A DNA stretch of 64,000 nt, from assembly GCF_000828615.1 (NCBI RefSeq), contig NZ_AP012273.1, positions 1,984,001 to 2,048,000 on the forward strand, in the 5' to 3' direction. Made by a program: the position numbers and the translations under genes. This document shows, piece by piece, positions 8,161-17,504 of the stretch. The notes under the pieces were generated by a model. That model did not search any database. It had not been told where the DNA came from and saw only the letters and a program-made list of their open reading frames with translations. The stretch's first letter is position 1. Each line of letters opens with the position of its first letter. The stretch is from Thiolapillus brandeum. Lineage in GTDB: Bacteria; Pseudomonadota; Gammaproteobacteria; Chromatiales; Chromatiaceae.

Positions 8161-8607
8161 CTACAACAAAGGCAGGGCAAATACCAGCGCATCTTCTCTA
8201 CCCTGATCAGCCGGGTAGTAGTCAAAACGCTGGCCTATTTCATTGAATCCGGCAGACTCATACAGGCGTCGGGCACTGTTGTTGGATACCCTGACTTCCA
8301 GAAAAAGCGTATCCGCACCATTCTCCCGGGTACGCGCTATCACCTGATCGAGCACTTCCCGCCCCAGCCCCTGGCCCTGGCGCCCCGGCCGGACACAAAT
8401 ATTCAGCAAATGGGCTTCCCCCGCCGCCGATGAAACAACCGTATAGGCACACAGTTCGCCTTCATCCTCATAGACCCGGCACTCGTAGGCGCTGACCTTC
8501 AGGCAGTCTTCAAAAATCCCCTGGCTCCAAGGGTGGGGGTAAGCCTGCTCTTCGATAGCCATGATCGCGGGCAGGTCAGTCTCCAGCATGGGACGCGCAT
8601 GCAGCAT
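8161..8607 (-). CDS. rimI: Ribosomal protein S18 alanine N-acetyltransferase
   Basis: A 148-aa GNAT-fold enzyme that acetylates the N-terminus of ribosomal protein S18 in the cytoplasm. It reads RPMLETDLPAIMAIEEQAYP at the start, HPWSQGIFEDCL, then the acetyl-CoA loop VRPGRQGQGLGREVLDQVI (Q/RxxGxG/A type). Later come EVRVSNNSARRLYESAGF and FDYYPADQGREDALVF, which are close to RimI. It starts 3 bases after the uracil-DNA glycosylase stop, a pairing I recall from other gammaproteobacteria. A repeat copy follows its stop. Confidence 0.92.
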   Translation of the reverse strand: MLHARPMLETDLPAIMAIEEQAYPHPWSQGIFEDCLKVSAYECRVYEDEGELCAYTVVSSAAGEAHLLNICVRPGRQGQGLGREVLDQVIARTRENGADTLFLEVRVSNNSARRLYESAGFNEIGQRFDYYPADQGREDALVFALPLL

Positions 8608-8610
8608 GTT

Positions 8611-9327
8611 TCAATCCACCTGCAGCAACCCGTGCAGTTTTTGCAGATCCTGCCAGGCCTTGGCCTTTTCTTCAGGCCGCCGCAACAGATAGGCGGGATG
8701 ATAGGTGACCAGCAGGGGAATCTGATCATCACCATAGGCATGGATCCGGCTGCGCAAGCGTCCTACAGCATCATCAGTCTGCAACAGGTTGTGCGCAGCT
8801 ACCCCACCCACGGCCAGAATAACCCGGGGCTGAACCAGGGCCACCTGCCGCTGAAGAAAATGGGCGCAGGCCCTTACCTCATCAGGTTCCGGATTGCGAT
8901 TTCCCGGCGGGCGGCACTTGAGAATATTGGCAATGAACACCTGACTGCGATCCAGGCCAATGGCGCGCAGCAGGGCATTGAGCAACTGTCCGGCCCTGCC
9001 GACGAAGGGCTCACCCTGACGGTCTTCTTCAGCACCAGGCGCTTCGCCGATTATCATCAGCCGGGCATTGTGATCCCCCACGCCGAAAACCGTGTGCTTG
9101 CGTCCATGATGCAGTTCACAGGCGGTGCAACCGGCAACAGCCGCCTCCAGAGCCTCCCAGCCCAAAGAAGAAACCGGCTGCCCCGGCGTTTCCGTTGCCG
9201 GAACAGACTCCGGCGGCCGGGCTTCCACCGCCACCGGTTCAGAATTGCCTGCTACCACCTGGTCACGGCGTACCCAGCTGACAATGCCCAGGGCATCCAG
9301 ATACTGTTGACGGCGGTGGCTATCCAT
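8611..9327 (-). CDS. Uracil-DNA glycosylase, family 4 (Fe-S)
   Basis: A 238-aa base-excision repair enzyme that removes uracil from DNA. Motif I is GEAPGAEEDRQGEPFVGRAG and motif II is the HPAYLLRRPEEK segment. The CTACELH pair and later cysteines (CRPPGNRNP and CAHFLQRQ) are in place to bind the family's 4Fe-4S cluster. The first ~80 residues are a variable Pro/Ala-rich linker, as is common in this family. The start ATG at 9327 lies 4 bases after the leuA stop. An earlier in-frame start at 9366 would overlap leuA and is less likely. Probably co-transcribed with leuA and rimI. Confidence 0.9.
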   Translation of the reverse strand: MDSHRRQQYLDALGIVSWVRRDQVVAGNSEPVAVEARPPESVPATETPGQPVSSLGWEALEAAVAGCTACELHHGRKHTVFGVGDHNARLMIIGEAPGAEEDRQGEPFVGRAGQLLNALLRAIGLDRSQVFIANILKCRPPGNRNPEPDEVRACAHFLQRQVALVQPRVILAVGGVAAHNLLQTDDAVGRLRSRIHAYGDDQIPLLVTYHPAYLLRRPEEKAKAWQDLQKLHGLLQVD

Positions 9328-9331
9328 GGAG

Positions 9332-10879
9332 TCAGACGTCTCCCACCTGGGGATGCTCTCTTTCAACCGGAGTCATCAGACGATTGGCGGCATTGATATA
9401 GGCCTTGGCCGAAGCAATGACGATATCCGTATCCGCACCCTGCCCATTGAACAATTTGTCCTCTTTTTCCAGGCGTACCGTCACTTCTCCCTGAGAATCC
9501 GTGCCACTGGTGATGTTGTTCACCGAATACAGGGTCAGCCTGGCCCCGGTCTTGAGCAGGGATTCAATCGCCTGGAAAGCCGCGTCCACAGGGCCAGCTC
9601 CAGCAGAAGACACGGCCTTTTCTTCTCCATCCACAGAAATCACCACGTCAGCCGTTGGGGTCTCGCCGGTTTCCGTACACACCTTGAGAGACACCAGCTT
9701 GATGCGTGGGTCACGCAACTCATGCACGGATTCAGATACCACTGCCTGAAGATCTTCATCGAAGATCTCATGCTTCTTGTCTGCCAACGCCTTGAAGCGC
9801 TGGAAAGCCGCATTGAGTTTTTCTTCCGAGCTGAATTCTATGCCAAGTTCCTTGAGGCGGGTACGGAAGGCATTGCGGCCCGAGTGCTTGCCCAGAACCA
9901 TACGGTTATGGCTCCAGCCCACATCCTCGGCGCGCATGATCTCATAGGTCTCGCGGTTCTTCAGCACCCCATCCTGGTGGATTCCGGACTCGTGCGCAAA
10001 GGCGTTGGCACCGACAATGGCCTTGTTGGGCTGCACCGGGAAACCGGTGATACTGGATACCAGTTTGGAGCAGGATACGATCTGGGTGGTATCCAGGGTG
10101 GTATCACAGGGAAATATGTCCTGGCGGGTACGCACGGCCATGACCACTTCTTCCAGAGAAGCATTGCCCGCCCGCTCTCCCAGACCATTGATGGTACATT
10201 CCACCTGGCGGGCGCCATTGAGCACCGCAGAAAGGGAATTCGCCACCGCCAAACCCAAATCGTTATGGCAATGCACTGAGAACACGGCCTTGTCCGAGTT
10301 GGGCACCCGATCCATGAGGGTACGAATGGTATCGCCAAACTGGTGCGGCAGATTGTAGCCCACGGTATCGGGAATATTGATGGTACTGGCGCCGGCATCG
10401 ATGGCGGCTTCCACGATACGGCACAGGAAGTCCATTTCGGAGCGCCCCGCATCCTCGGCGGAGAACTCCACATTGTCCGTGTAGTTGCGTGCGCGTTTCA
10501 CCGCCCACACCGCCTGCTCCACCACCTGATCCGGCTGCATGCGCAGTTTCTGCTGCATATGGATAGGCGAAGTGGCGATAAAGGTATGGATGCGCGCCGA
10601 ATTGGCGGGCTTGAGGGCCTCACCGGCACGGTCGATGTCTTTTTCCAGAGCCCGGGCCAAACCACAGATGGTGGAGTCCTTGACGGACTCGGCAACGGCT
10701 TTCACTGCCTCGAAGTCACCCTCACTGGCAATGGGAAAACCCGCCTCGATGACATCCACCCGCATCAACTCCAGTTTCCTGGCAATGCGGATTTTCTCTT
10801 CACGGGTCATGGATGCGCCGGGGCTTTGCTCCCCGTCACGCAAGGTTGTATCAAAAATAATCAATTTGTCACTGCTCAT
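9332..10879 (-). CDS. leuA: 2-isopropylmalate synthase
   Basis: A 515-aa enzyme that condenses acetyl-CoA with 2-ketoisovalerate, the first committed step of leucine synthesis. [16 protein letters not shown] at the N-terminus is the DRE-TIM metallolyase signature. [17 protein letters not shown] supplies the metal-binding histidines. The C-terminal ~130 residues form the regulatory LeuA dimer domain that binds leucine. The length is normal for the long bacterial form. GGAG lies about 10 bases before the ATG, next to a small ATCCC/GGGAT hairpin. A leucine-rich leader ORF lies 103 bases upstream, so control by leucine supply is likely. Confidence 0.97.
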   Translation of the reverse strand: MSSDKLIIFDTTLRDGEQSPGASMTREEKIRIARKLELMRVDVIEAGFPIASEGDFEAVKAVAESVKDSTICGLARALEKDIDRAGEALKPANSARIHTFIATSPIHMQQKLRMQPDQVVEQAVWAVKRARNYTDNVEFSAEDAGRSEMDFLCRIVEAAIDAGASTINIPDTVGYNLPHQFGDTIRTLMDRVPNSDKAVFSVHCHNDLGLAVANSLSAVLNGARQVECTINGLGERAGNASLEEVVMAVRTRQDIFPCDTTLDTTQIVSCSKLVSSITGFPVQPNKAIVGANAFAHESGIHQDGVLKNRETYEIMRAEDVGWSHNRMVLGKHSGRNAFRTRLKELGIEFSSEEKLNAAFQRFKALADKKHEIFDEDLQAVVSESVHELRDPRIKLVSLKVCTETGETPTADVVISVDGEEKAVSSAGAGPVDAAFQAIESLLKTGARLTLYSVNNITSGTDSQGEVTVRLEKEDKLFNGQGADTDIVIASAKAYINAANRLMTPVEREHPQVGDV

Positions 10880-10982
10880 CAGGCAACTCCATCCCGTTGG
10901 TCAGGGATCTGTATTCTGGTTTTGTTCGGATTGTCTTGCGTTGCTTTGGCCCTCGCCAGGGCAGGTGTGTCGTCTATGCCCA
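10880..10982 (-). promoter_or_regulatory. leuA leader region between leader ORF and leuA
   Basis: After the leader ORF stop come GCCCTGGCGAGGGC, a short hairpin with no following U-run, and then ATCCC-(8)-GGGAT. The GGGAT arm directly abuts the leuA Shine-Dalgarno GGAG at 10887-10890. The layout fits a leader in which ribosome position changes RNA folding and access to the ribosome-binding site. No clear intrinsic terminator is visible, so classical transcription attenuation is not demonstrated. Confidence 0.45.
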
Positions 10983-11075
10983 TCAGGGCAGTAGCGAACC
11001 AACAGGCAGGAGCAGGCCCCGGTATGAAAATACCGGTTCACGCAGTTTGCAATGAAGCTGGGCTTGCCAAATCAT
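10983..11075 (-). CDS. Putative leucine-rich leader peptide of leuA (30 aa)
   Basis: The minus strand reads ATG ATT TGG from 11075 and stops at TGA 10985-10983. The 30-residue product contains RGLLLPVGSLLP at its end. Seven of 30 residues are leucine: a CTG CTC CTG run and a CTA CTG pair in the last ten codons, just before the stop. A perfect CCGGTAT/ATACCGG hairpin (11019-11036) lies within the coding part before the Leu run. This resembles leader peptides of leu attenuators. The Shine-Dalgarno sequence is weak and a GATAAT -10-like box lies just upstream, so translation is not certain. Confidence 0.55.
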   Translation of the reverse strand: MIWQAQLHCKLREPVFSYRGLLLPVGSLLP

Positions 11076-11116
11076 GATCTGGGTAATTATCGATAGATGT
11101 ATGCGTTGACTATAAC

Positions 11117-13627
11117 CTAAGTGTTTGCCTCATGCCAAGGGGGTTTCTCCGCCCGAGCATATTGTTCGCAGGCCTCTGCTTCCATGGGATACCCCGTATA
11201 GAAGCCCTGTATGAGATGACAACCCTGCCGGCGCAGAAAATCCATTTGCTCCCGGCTTTCCACCCCTTCCGCAACCACCCGCATACCCAACTCTCTGGCC
11301 ATGCCGATGATAGCGGAAACAATGCTCTCCGCACTGTCCCCCTCCCCCAGGCGCAAAACAAAACCACGATCAATCTTCAGCGAATCGACATTCAGGCGTT
11401 GCAGCTGACCAAATGAGGAATAGCCGGTACCAAAATCATCCATGGCCAGGGCATAGCCCTGTTCGGACAATGTGCGTATCACCGGCAAAGTGCGTTCGGG
11501 ATCTTCCATGAGCATGCTCTCGGTAATTTCCAGGATCAGCTGCTCCGCACTCACACCATACTGCCGGGTCAGACGTTCCAGAGTAGCAATCAGCCCAGGA
11601 CGCTCCAGCTGACGCATGGAAAGATTCAGCGCCAGGGTATTGACCGGCAGTCCAATCTGTTTCCATGCCGCCAGCTGCCGGCATACTTCCTCTATCACCC
11701 ACTCACCAATGGAAAGAATCAGCCCGGATTCCTCAGCAAGGGCGATGAAATCCTCAGGCATTACCAGGCCGTGCTCCGGATGCTGCCAACGCAACAGGGC
11801 TTCAAACCACAGGATCCGTCCATTCTCCGCATCCACCACGGGTTGATACCACAATCTGAGCTGGTCCTTGTCCACAGCCACCCGCAATTCGCTTTCCATG
11901 CGACTGCGTTTCTCTGCAATTTCATTCATGCGCGCATGGTAGTACTCATACCGGTTACGCCCTTTGTCCTTGGCATGGTACATGGCGATGTCCGCATTCC
12001 GGATCAGGTAGTCAATATTGCTGCCATCCTGGGGAAAGGCGGTAATACCAATGCTTACGGATACATAGAATTCCATACTCTCGATATGGAAAGGACGGGA
12101 AATCACCCTGACAAACTCATCCGCCATGATACTGGTGGTTTTCAACATCTCCTCTTCGCTGGAGAAATCAGAAAGCAGAACGATAAACTCGTCTCCCCCC
12201 ATGCGGGCTACGGTATCCGACTCGCGCACACAGTCCTGCAGGCGTGTAGCCACCTCTTTCAGCAGTATGTCGCCACCGGCATGTCCGATACTGTCATTGA
12301 CATGTTTGAACCGATCCAGATCCAGAAACAGCAGCGCCACAAGTTGCTTGTTACGATCCGCATGGGCCAGCGCCTGCTCCAGGCGATCATGAAAAAGCAG
12401 GCGGTTGGGCAAACCGGTCAGCGCATCATAGTGTGCCAAACGATAGATATCTTCTTCCGCATGTCGGCGTTCAAGTTCGCCACTGATCCGATCAGCAAAC
12501 ACGTAGAGCACCGAACGGCTTAGCTCCAGAAGCCGCATGGGGCGGGTATCCATGACGGATATGACACCAATAACATCACCACTGGCATCCTGAAGCACGG
12601 TGCCAAAATAACTCTTCACATCACGCTTTTTAAGGAATCCATCCTTGGGATAGCTTTGCTGCAGATTATCTTCAACGACATCCATCTTCCTTGCCAAAAC
12701 ATCCTTGCATGGAGTGCCCTCAAGGTCGTAAACCATACCGGACACCACTTCCTGCCCATTCCACATGGCCAGTATGCGCATGGATTGCCGCTCATCATCC
12801 GCATATACCGCGTAGAAGGCGTATTTGACGCCATAGGCCTTGGCCAGGTGGCGCATGGTGTCTCCCAGGGAACCATCCTCCCCTTCACCGTAGCTTATGG
12901 AAGAAGCCAGGGCATAGATAGCTTCTTCCATAAGCTTTCTGCCAGTCATATCCACACCGATGGAAAGCAACTCCGGCTCACCATTTTGCCCTTCGGTGAT
13001 ATAGGCGTTGCGCCAGGCTATCCAGACATGTTGGCCATCCCGGGTGATATTCTCATTCTCGTTGTGCCGGTAGCTTTCCGGGTTGCGCCGGATATCCTCT
13101 ATCATGGCAGCCAGATCAAAACCCTCCGCATCCTTATCCGCCACAATGGTGCCCACCACCGGCTTGCCCACCAGTTCGTGCCTGCTATAGCCGAACAATT
13201 CCTCTCCATATCTGTTGATGGAAACAATTCTTCCCTGGCTGTCCCATCGCAGAAATATGCTGTTGGCCTCCTCCACCAGCTTGCGATAGAGCCTGGCTTT
13301 TTGTACTCCACTGCGTTGCACTGCAAGAATCAACGGATACCACTGCCGGACTCCATTGAACACCAACAGCATGCACAACACATAGAACAGTGTTTTAAGT
13401 ATCAGATTGGCGTCCGTCGGCCCTGTTACCAGGAATCGGGAAAGCCCCTCATAGTCCCGGGTCAGATTCAACATCAGTCCGATGTTGGCGCAATACATGC
13501 CGGCAATCACGCTACGCCAACTCTTTTGGAATTCTTTCGAAATGTTGCCGCGTTTCCTGATCAGCAACGCAGTACAAACAACGGCCACTACCACCAGCAG
13601 GCCGTCAGCAACCAGACTGGTGGTCAT
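11117..13627 (-). CDS. Membrane PAS-GAF-GGDEF-EAL c-di-GMP signalling protein
   Basis: An 836-aa protein. Residues 1-105 hold about three membrane segments. A PAS domain follows (about 125-240, SRHELVGKPVVGTIVADKDA), then a GAF-like region (about 250-395). The GGDEF domain is at about 400-565 and has the intact signature ARMGGDEFIVLLS plus DLDRFKHVNDSIGHAGGD. The EAL domain (about 575-825) has EALLRWQHPEHGLV, DDFGTGYSSF and KIDRGFV. Both catalytic motifs look intact, so it could make and degrade c-di-GMP; which activity dominates cannot be told. It lies between pssA and leuA on the same strand, 88 bases after pssA. Confidence 0.93.
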   Translation of the reverse strand: MTTSLVADGLLVVVAVVCTALLIRKRGNISKEFQKSWRSVIAGMYCANIGLMLNLTRDYEGLSRFLVTGPTDANLILKTLFYVLCMLLVFNGVRQWYPLILAVQRSGVQKARLYRKLVEEANSIFLRWDSQGRIVSINRYGEELFGYSRHELVGKPVVGTIVADKDAEGFDLAAMIEDIRRNPESYRHNENENITRDGQHVWIAWRNAYITEGQNGEPELLSIGVDMTGRKLMEEAIYALASSISYGEGEDGSLGDTMRHLAKAYGVKYAFYAVYADDERQSMRILAMWNGQEVVSGMVYDLEGTPCKDVLARKMDVVEDNLQQSYPKDGFLKKRDVKSYFGTVLQDASGDVIGVISVMDTRPMRLLELSRSVLYVFADRISGELERRHAEEDIYRLAHYDALTGLPNRLLFHDRLEQALAHADRNKQLVALLFLDLDRFKHVNDSIGHAGGDILLKEVATRLQDCVRESDTVARMGGDEFIVLLSDFSSEEEMLKTTSIMADEFVRVISRPFHIESMEFYVSVSIGITAFPQDGSNIDYLIRNADIAMYHAKDKGRNRYEYYHARMNEIAEKRSRMESELRVAVDKDQLRLWYQPVVDAENGRILWFEALLRWQHPEHGLVMPEDFIALAEESGLILSIGEWVIEEVCRQLAAWKQIGLPVNTLALNLSMRQLERPGLIATLERLTRQYGVSAEQLILEITESMLMEDPERTLPVIRTLSEQGYALAMDDFGTGYSSFGQLQRLNVDSLKIDRGFVLRLGEGDSAESIVSAIIGMARELGMRVVAEGVESREQMDFLRRQGCHLIQGFYTGYPMEAEACEQYARAEKPPWHEANT

Positions 13628-13715
13628 CGCCTCTCACCTGCACGCGGCGTGGAGATTTTCGACCCGGGGTGCAGAAAAGCCTGCCTGCAGACGGGCAGGC
13701 CCTGGAGCAGAAGTG

Positions 13716-14474
13716 TCATTTTTCTTTTTGCTGTATCAGGGAGCGTGCAGCACCGACCGGACCAGACAGGGCATAAATGGCAAAGACCAGAAACAGAATC
13801 AACGGGGGCTCCATCAGAATGATGGCAAACACCAGCGCAATGCCCACCAGAGCAACAAAAGGAACCTTTCCTTTCAGGTCGATATGTTTGAAGCTGTTGT
13901 ACTGGATATTACTTACCATCAGCAACCCGCATACCCCGGTCACAATGCCACCAATCACAGCCATGTGTGGTGCCGTCATGTCATTGTCCACCGCCACCCA
14001 TACGCTGGCCGCCACAATTGCAGCAGCCGAGGGACTGGGAAGCCCCTGGAAATAATTGCTGTCAGCAACGTCGAGCTTGGAATTGAAACGCGCCAGACGC
14101 AGGGCTGCACCAGCCGTGTATATAAATGCCGCCAGCCAACCCGGTTTGCCCAGGGAGTGCAATGCCCACTCGTACATGACCAAAGCCGGCGCAAGTCCAA
14201 ATGCCACCATATCGGAAAGGCTGTCATACTCCGCGCCAAAAGCCGTCTGGGTATTGGTCAACCGCGCCACCCGTCCATCCAGACCATCGAGTATCATGGC
14301 AATAAAAATGGCAATGGCGGCTTTTTCAAACTGTGAATTCATGGCGGCCAGCACAGCATAGAATCCCGAAAACAGGGCAGCTGTGGTAAACAGGTTGGGC
14401 AAAAGGTAGATACCCCTGCCCCGCCTGCCGGTATGGGCATCCAGTTCCACAATATCTTCTTTATGTGCGTTCAT
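13716..14474 (-). CDS. pssA: CDP-diacylglycerol-serine O-phosphatidyltransferase
   Basis: A 252-aa integral inner-membrane enzyme that makes phosphatidylserine from CDP-diacylglycerol and serine. The CDP-alcohol phosphatidyltransferase signature is complete: DGLDGRVAR, eight residues, then GAEYDSLSD. YLLPNLFTTAALFSGFYAV precedes it as the first membrane segment, as in the long-hydrophobic PssA type. ATG 14474 is chosen; the frame stays open to 14543 but that extension is not typical. In related bacteria pssA commonly follows ilvC and precedes leuA. Here the order is kept, but opposing and extra genes intervene. Confidence 0.93.
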   Translation of the reverse strand: MNAHKEDIVELDAHTGRRGRGIYLLPNLFTTAALFSGFYAVLAAMNSQFEKAAIAIFIAMILDGLDGRVARLTNTQTAFGAEYDSLSDMVAFGLAPALVMYEWALHSLGKPGWLAAFIYTAGAALRLARFNSKLDVADSNYFQGLPSPSAAAIVAASVWVAVDNDMTAPHMAVIGGIVTGVCGLLMVSNIQYNSFKHIDLKGKVPFVALVGIALVFAIILMEPPLILFLVFAIYALSGPVGAARSLIQQKEK

Positions 14475-14741
14475 AAGCGCAAGTATAGCTTGTGGATGGA
14501 AGAACCCCAATATCCATGGAACAAATCCCCTGCGCTGCATCATGGCCCCACATGACGAGTACCCTATGTTATGCTTTGCTGCAAAATACCATTACTGTTG
14601 AGCGGTCATATCCACAGCCCCCCACTGGCAACGAATTGATTTTTATATGAAAATCAACTTCCACATGGAACAGCCTCCAACCGGCCACAGCCATGAGCCG
14701 GACACACAAGGAACCGGGACGTACAATCAGGCATTGCTTTC

Positions 14742-17504
14742 ATGAATCGGATTCTCTGCTACTTTTCAGGTCACCCCTTCGTGGGCATCAGTATCATAGT
14801 GCTGTTGTCCGCGCTTGCCGGTTCCCAGATCGGCAAGGTGGAAGTGCGCATCTCTGCCGATGAAATGCTGGTGCAGAACAACGCCGAACAGGAGTTCTAT
14901 CGCCAGGCACAAACCATGTTCGGCGACGAACAGGCCAGCCTCTTGTACCTGGAATCGGAAGATCTGCTGGCAAGGGATAAGCTCGAAGCACTGCAAAAAG
15001 CCCTGCAGGAACTGCAGGCTCTGCCCTTTGTCAGCAAGGTGGAAAGCCTGTTCACCGTTCCCTGGGTCAAAACCGTGGACGGCTATCTGGACAGGAAACC
15101 CTATCTGGCAAAACTGCCGGACACACCCGAAGAATCACAGCAGATCCTGGCCGAAGCGCGCAAGAACCCTTTCCTCCGGAACATACTGGTGTCGCCCGAC
15201 CATAACGTGATGGCCATAGCCATCATGATGAAAAAACCTGACAAGGAGTCGCCACAATGGAATGATGAAAGTGTCACTCATGACCTCGATGCCATCGCAC
15301 AGGAGCTTCGCCCCTGGTACAGAACATCCTTTGCTATCGGGTTCCCCCAGGTACGCACGGAAATCGCCGAACGCATACGCTCTGAGCAGACCAGCCTGTT
15401 CCCCCTGGCTGTTGCCGCCTTGCTCATTGCCCTGTTCCTGCTCCTGCGCCAGGTAATCGATATCCTGCTACCCATAATGACGGCCGGCTTCAGTATTCTG
15501 TGGACCCTGGGTTTCATGGGCGCTGCCGACATCCCCATAAACGTCGTCACTTCCATCATTCCAATTCTGTTGATCATCGTCGGCTCTACCGAAGACATAC
15601 ATCTGTTGGCTGAGTTTCGGCATGGACAAAAGGCAGGGCTGGATACCCGCGAGGCTCTGAAGCACATGTCCCGCCGTATGGGCGGCATCGTACTGCTGAC
15701 TTTCATCACCACCTACCTGGGCTTTCTATCCGTGGGCTTGAGCCGTATCGAAGCCCTGTGGCAGTTCGGCCTGGTGGCATCTACCGGCCTGGCTCTGAAC
15801 TTTCTTGCCACCATCATACTTATTCCCACGGTACTGGCCCTGGCAGGGAAATGGCAACTGGATGGCAAGGCCCGCGTCTACAGCGGCAAGACCCGTCTGT
15901 TGGCCAAACGCTACTGGGAATGGTTATGGCGCCGCCGCCGAGTCATCATATTTTTCTTTCTCGCCTGGATCCTGATAGCCATCATCGGCATTCCCCGCAT
16001 ACATATCAATCACAATGCCATCGACAGTCTGGGCAAAGACTCCGAGGTACGGCAAAAAATTGAACTGGTCAATGAGAACCTGGCGGGACTGGAATCTCTT
16101 TCCATCATCGTGGATTCCGGCATCGAGGATACTTTCCTGAAGGTGCGTTACCTGGAGGAACTGGATCAAATTCAGAAATACATCCGGGAGAAAGGCTGGT
16201 CCGAGTCCACTACATCTTTTGCCGACTACCTGTCCCTGCTTAATGGCGCGTTTCAGGAACTGGATGAACCCATGATGCCGGAATCTGACGACATCGTTAC
16301 CGAACTGATGATATTTCTCAACCACAAGGACGTAGACGCCTATGTATCCGAAGATTTCAGCCGCACCCGGATCCTGGTGCGTCACAGCATCGAGTCCAGT
16401 GAAGAACTACAGGCCACGTTGAAGGATTTACAGGCATTTATCGACCACAACCTGGACTCCGGGCTGCGCGCCCATATTACCGGTGATTCAGTTCTGACCC
16501 TGTCGGCAACCAATGCCATGATCAGAGGGCAGTTACAATCCATTGCTCTCCTGCTGGTAATCATCGTACTTATCATCGGCGTGCTGTTTACAGAACTGAA
16601 AGTTGGCCTGCTGGCTGCACTACCCAACTTTTTCCCGGTAATCGTCATGTTTGGCTTTATGGGTTACGCAGACATCCCCCTGAATATCGGCACTACCATG
16701 GCTGCCGCCATCGCTATCGGTATTGCAGTAGACGATACGCTGCACTTCATGTTGCGTTACAACCGGGAGCTCAAAGCCAGAAAGAGCCACGACAGCGCCA
16801 TGGAATACAGCATCTATGGCGAAGCTCTGCCGGTGGTTTCCACCTCAATGGCATTGATTGCAGGTTTCCTGGTATTCACCCAGGCGAGTTTCGAACCCAT
16901 TGTGCAGTTTGGCGCCTTGGGGGCTCTGGTTATCACCACCGCACTGATTGCTGATTTTATTATCACACCCCTGGCGGTATCCTCCCTGCGCCTGGTAACC
17001 ATCTGGGATGTACTTTCCCTGCGCCTGCGCAAAAAAGTGCTTGAGAAGAGCCCGCTGTTCAAGAATCTCAAACCCTGGCAGATTCGCCAGTTCATTCTGA
17101 CCGGACGCATGGTGGAGTTCAACGAGGGAGACTTGATCTTCCGGCGTGGCGAAGTAAGTACCGAGCTCTATGTACTGTTGACCGGAAAAGTGGAAGTCTG
17201 CCTACCGGGAATGGGCAATGAAAGTTGCAACCTGCTGGAGCGCTTCACACCTGGAGACGTTTTTGGTGACGTGGCCCTGTTTGCCAACATCCCGAGAAAA
17301 ACCGATGCCGTCGTCCGGGAACACAGCACCGTGCTGGTACTGACCCGCGACGGTATCGAGCGCACCATGCGCCATCGCCCATTGATATCCGCCCGCATAT
17401 TTGCCAACCTGACATCAGATCTGAGCCGCCGCATGATCAAACTGATCAGCAAACAGGAGATGAAAGCCCGAAAACAGCATAAGGATACAGGAGGAAAATC
17501 ATGA
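14742..17504 (+). CDS. RND/MMPL-type exporter with C-terminal cyclic-nucleotide-binding domain
   Basis: A 920-aa inner-membrane protein with the duplicated RND layout: one helix, a large periplasmic loop (about 30-210), five helices, a linker, then the same again. It is sterol-sensing/MMPL-like rather than AcrB-like. IPILLIIVGSTEDIHLLAEF and AIAIGIAVDDTLHFMLRYNR carry the acidic membrane residues of the proton relay. After the last helix, residues ~785-900 form a Crp-type cNMP-binding domain (GRMVEFNEGDLIFRRGE, ELYVLLTGKVEV, FTPGDVFGDVALFANI). The canonical phosphate-binding arginine motif (GE.a...) is only partly matched. Its stop overlaps the next gene (ATGA). It is encoded opposite to the flanking pssA and ilvC. 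Confidence 0.88.
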   Translation: MNRILCYFSGHPFVGISIIVLLSALAGSQIGKVEVRISADEMLVQNNAEQEFYRQAQTMFGDEQASLLYLESEDLLARDKLEALQKALQELQALPFVSKVESLFTVPWVKTVDGYLDRKPYLAKLPDTPEESQQILAEARKNPFLRNILVSPDHNVMAIAIMMKKPDKESPQWNDESVTHDLDAIAQELRPWYRTSFAIGFPQVRTEIAERIRSEQTSLFPLAVAALLIALFLLLRQVIDILLPIMTAGFSILWTLGFMGAADIPINVVTSIIPILLIIVGSTEDIHLLAEFRHGQKAGLDTREALKHMSRRMGGIVLLTFITTYLGFLSVGLSRIEALWQFGLVASTGLALNFLATIILIPTVLALAGKWQLDGKARVYSGKTRLLAKRYWEWLWRRRRVIIFFFLAWILIAIIGIPRIHINHNAIDSLGKDSEVRQKIELVNENLAGLESLSIIVDSGIEDTFLKVRYLEELDQIQKYIREKGWSESTTSFADYLSLLNGAFQELDEPMMPESDDIVTELMIFLNHKDVDAYVSEDFSRTRILVRHSIESSEELQATLKDLQAFIDHNLDSGLRAHITGDSVLTLSATNAMIRGQLQSIALLLVIIVLIIGVLFTELKVGLLAALPNFFPVIVMFGFMGYADIPLNIGTTMAAAIAIGIAVDDTLHFMLRYNRELKARKSHDSAMEYSIYGEALPVVSTSMALIAGFLVFTQASFEPIVQFGALGALVITTALIADFIITPLAVSSLRLVTIWDVLSLRLRKKVLEKSPLFKNLKPWQIRQFILTGRMVEFNEGDLIFRRGEVSTELYVLLTGKVEVCLPGMGNESCNLLERFTPGDVFGDVALFANIPRKTDAVVREHSTVLVLTRDGIERTMRHRPLISARIFANLTSDLSRRMIKLISKQEMKARKQHKDTGGKS

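Noticed and set aside
11019-11036. Hairpin upstream of leuA as a terminator of the GGDEF/EAL gene
   Set aside because: No T-run follows on the minus strand. It lies inside the leader ORF and better fits a pause or regulatory hairpin.
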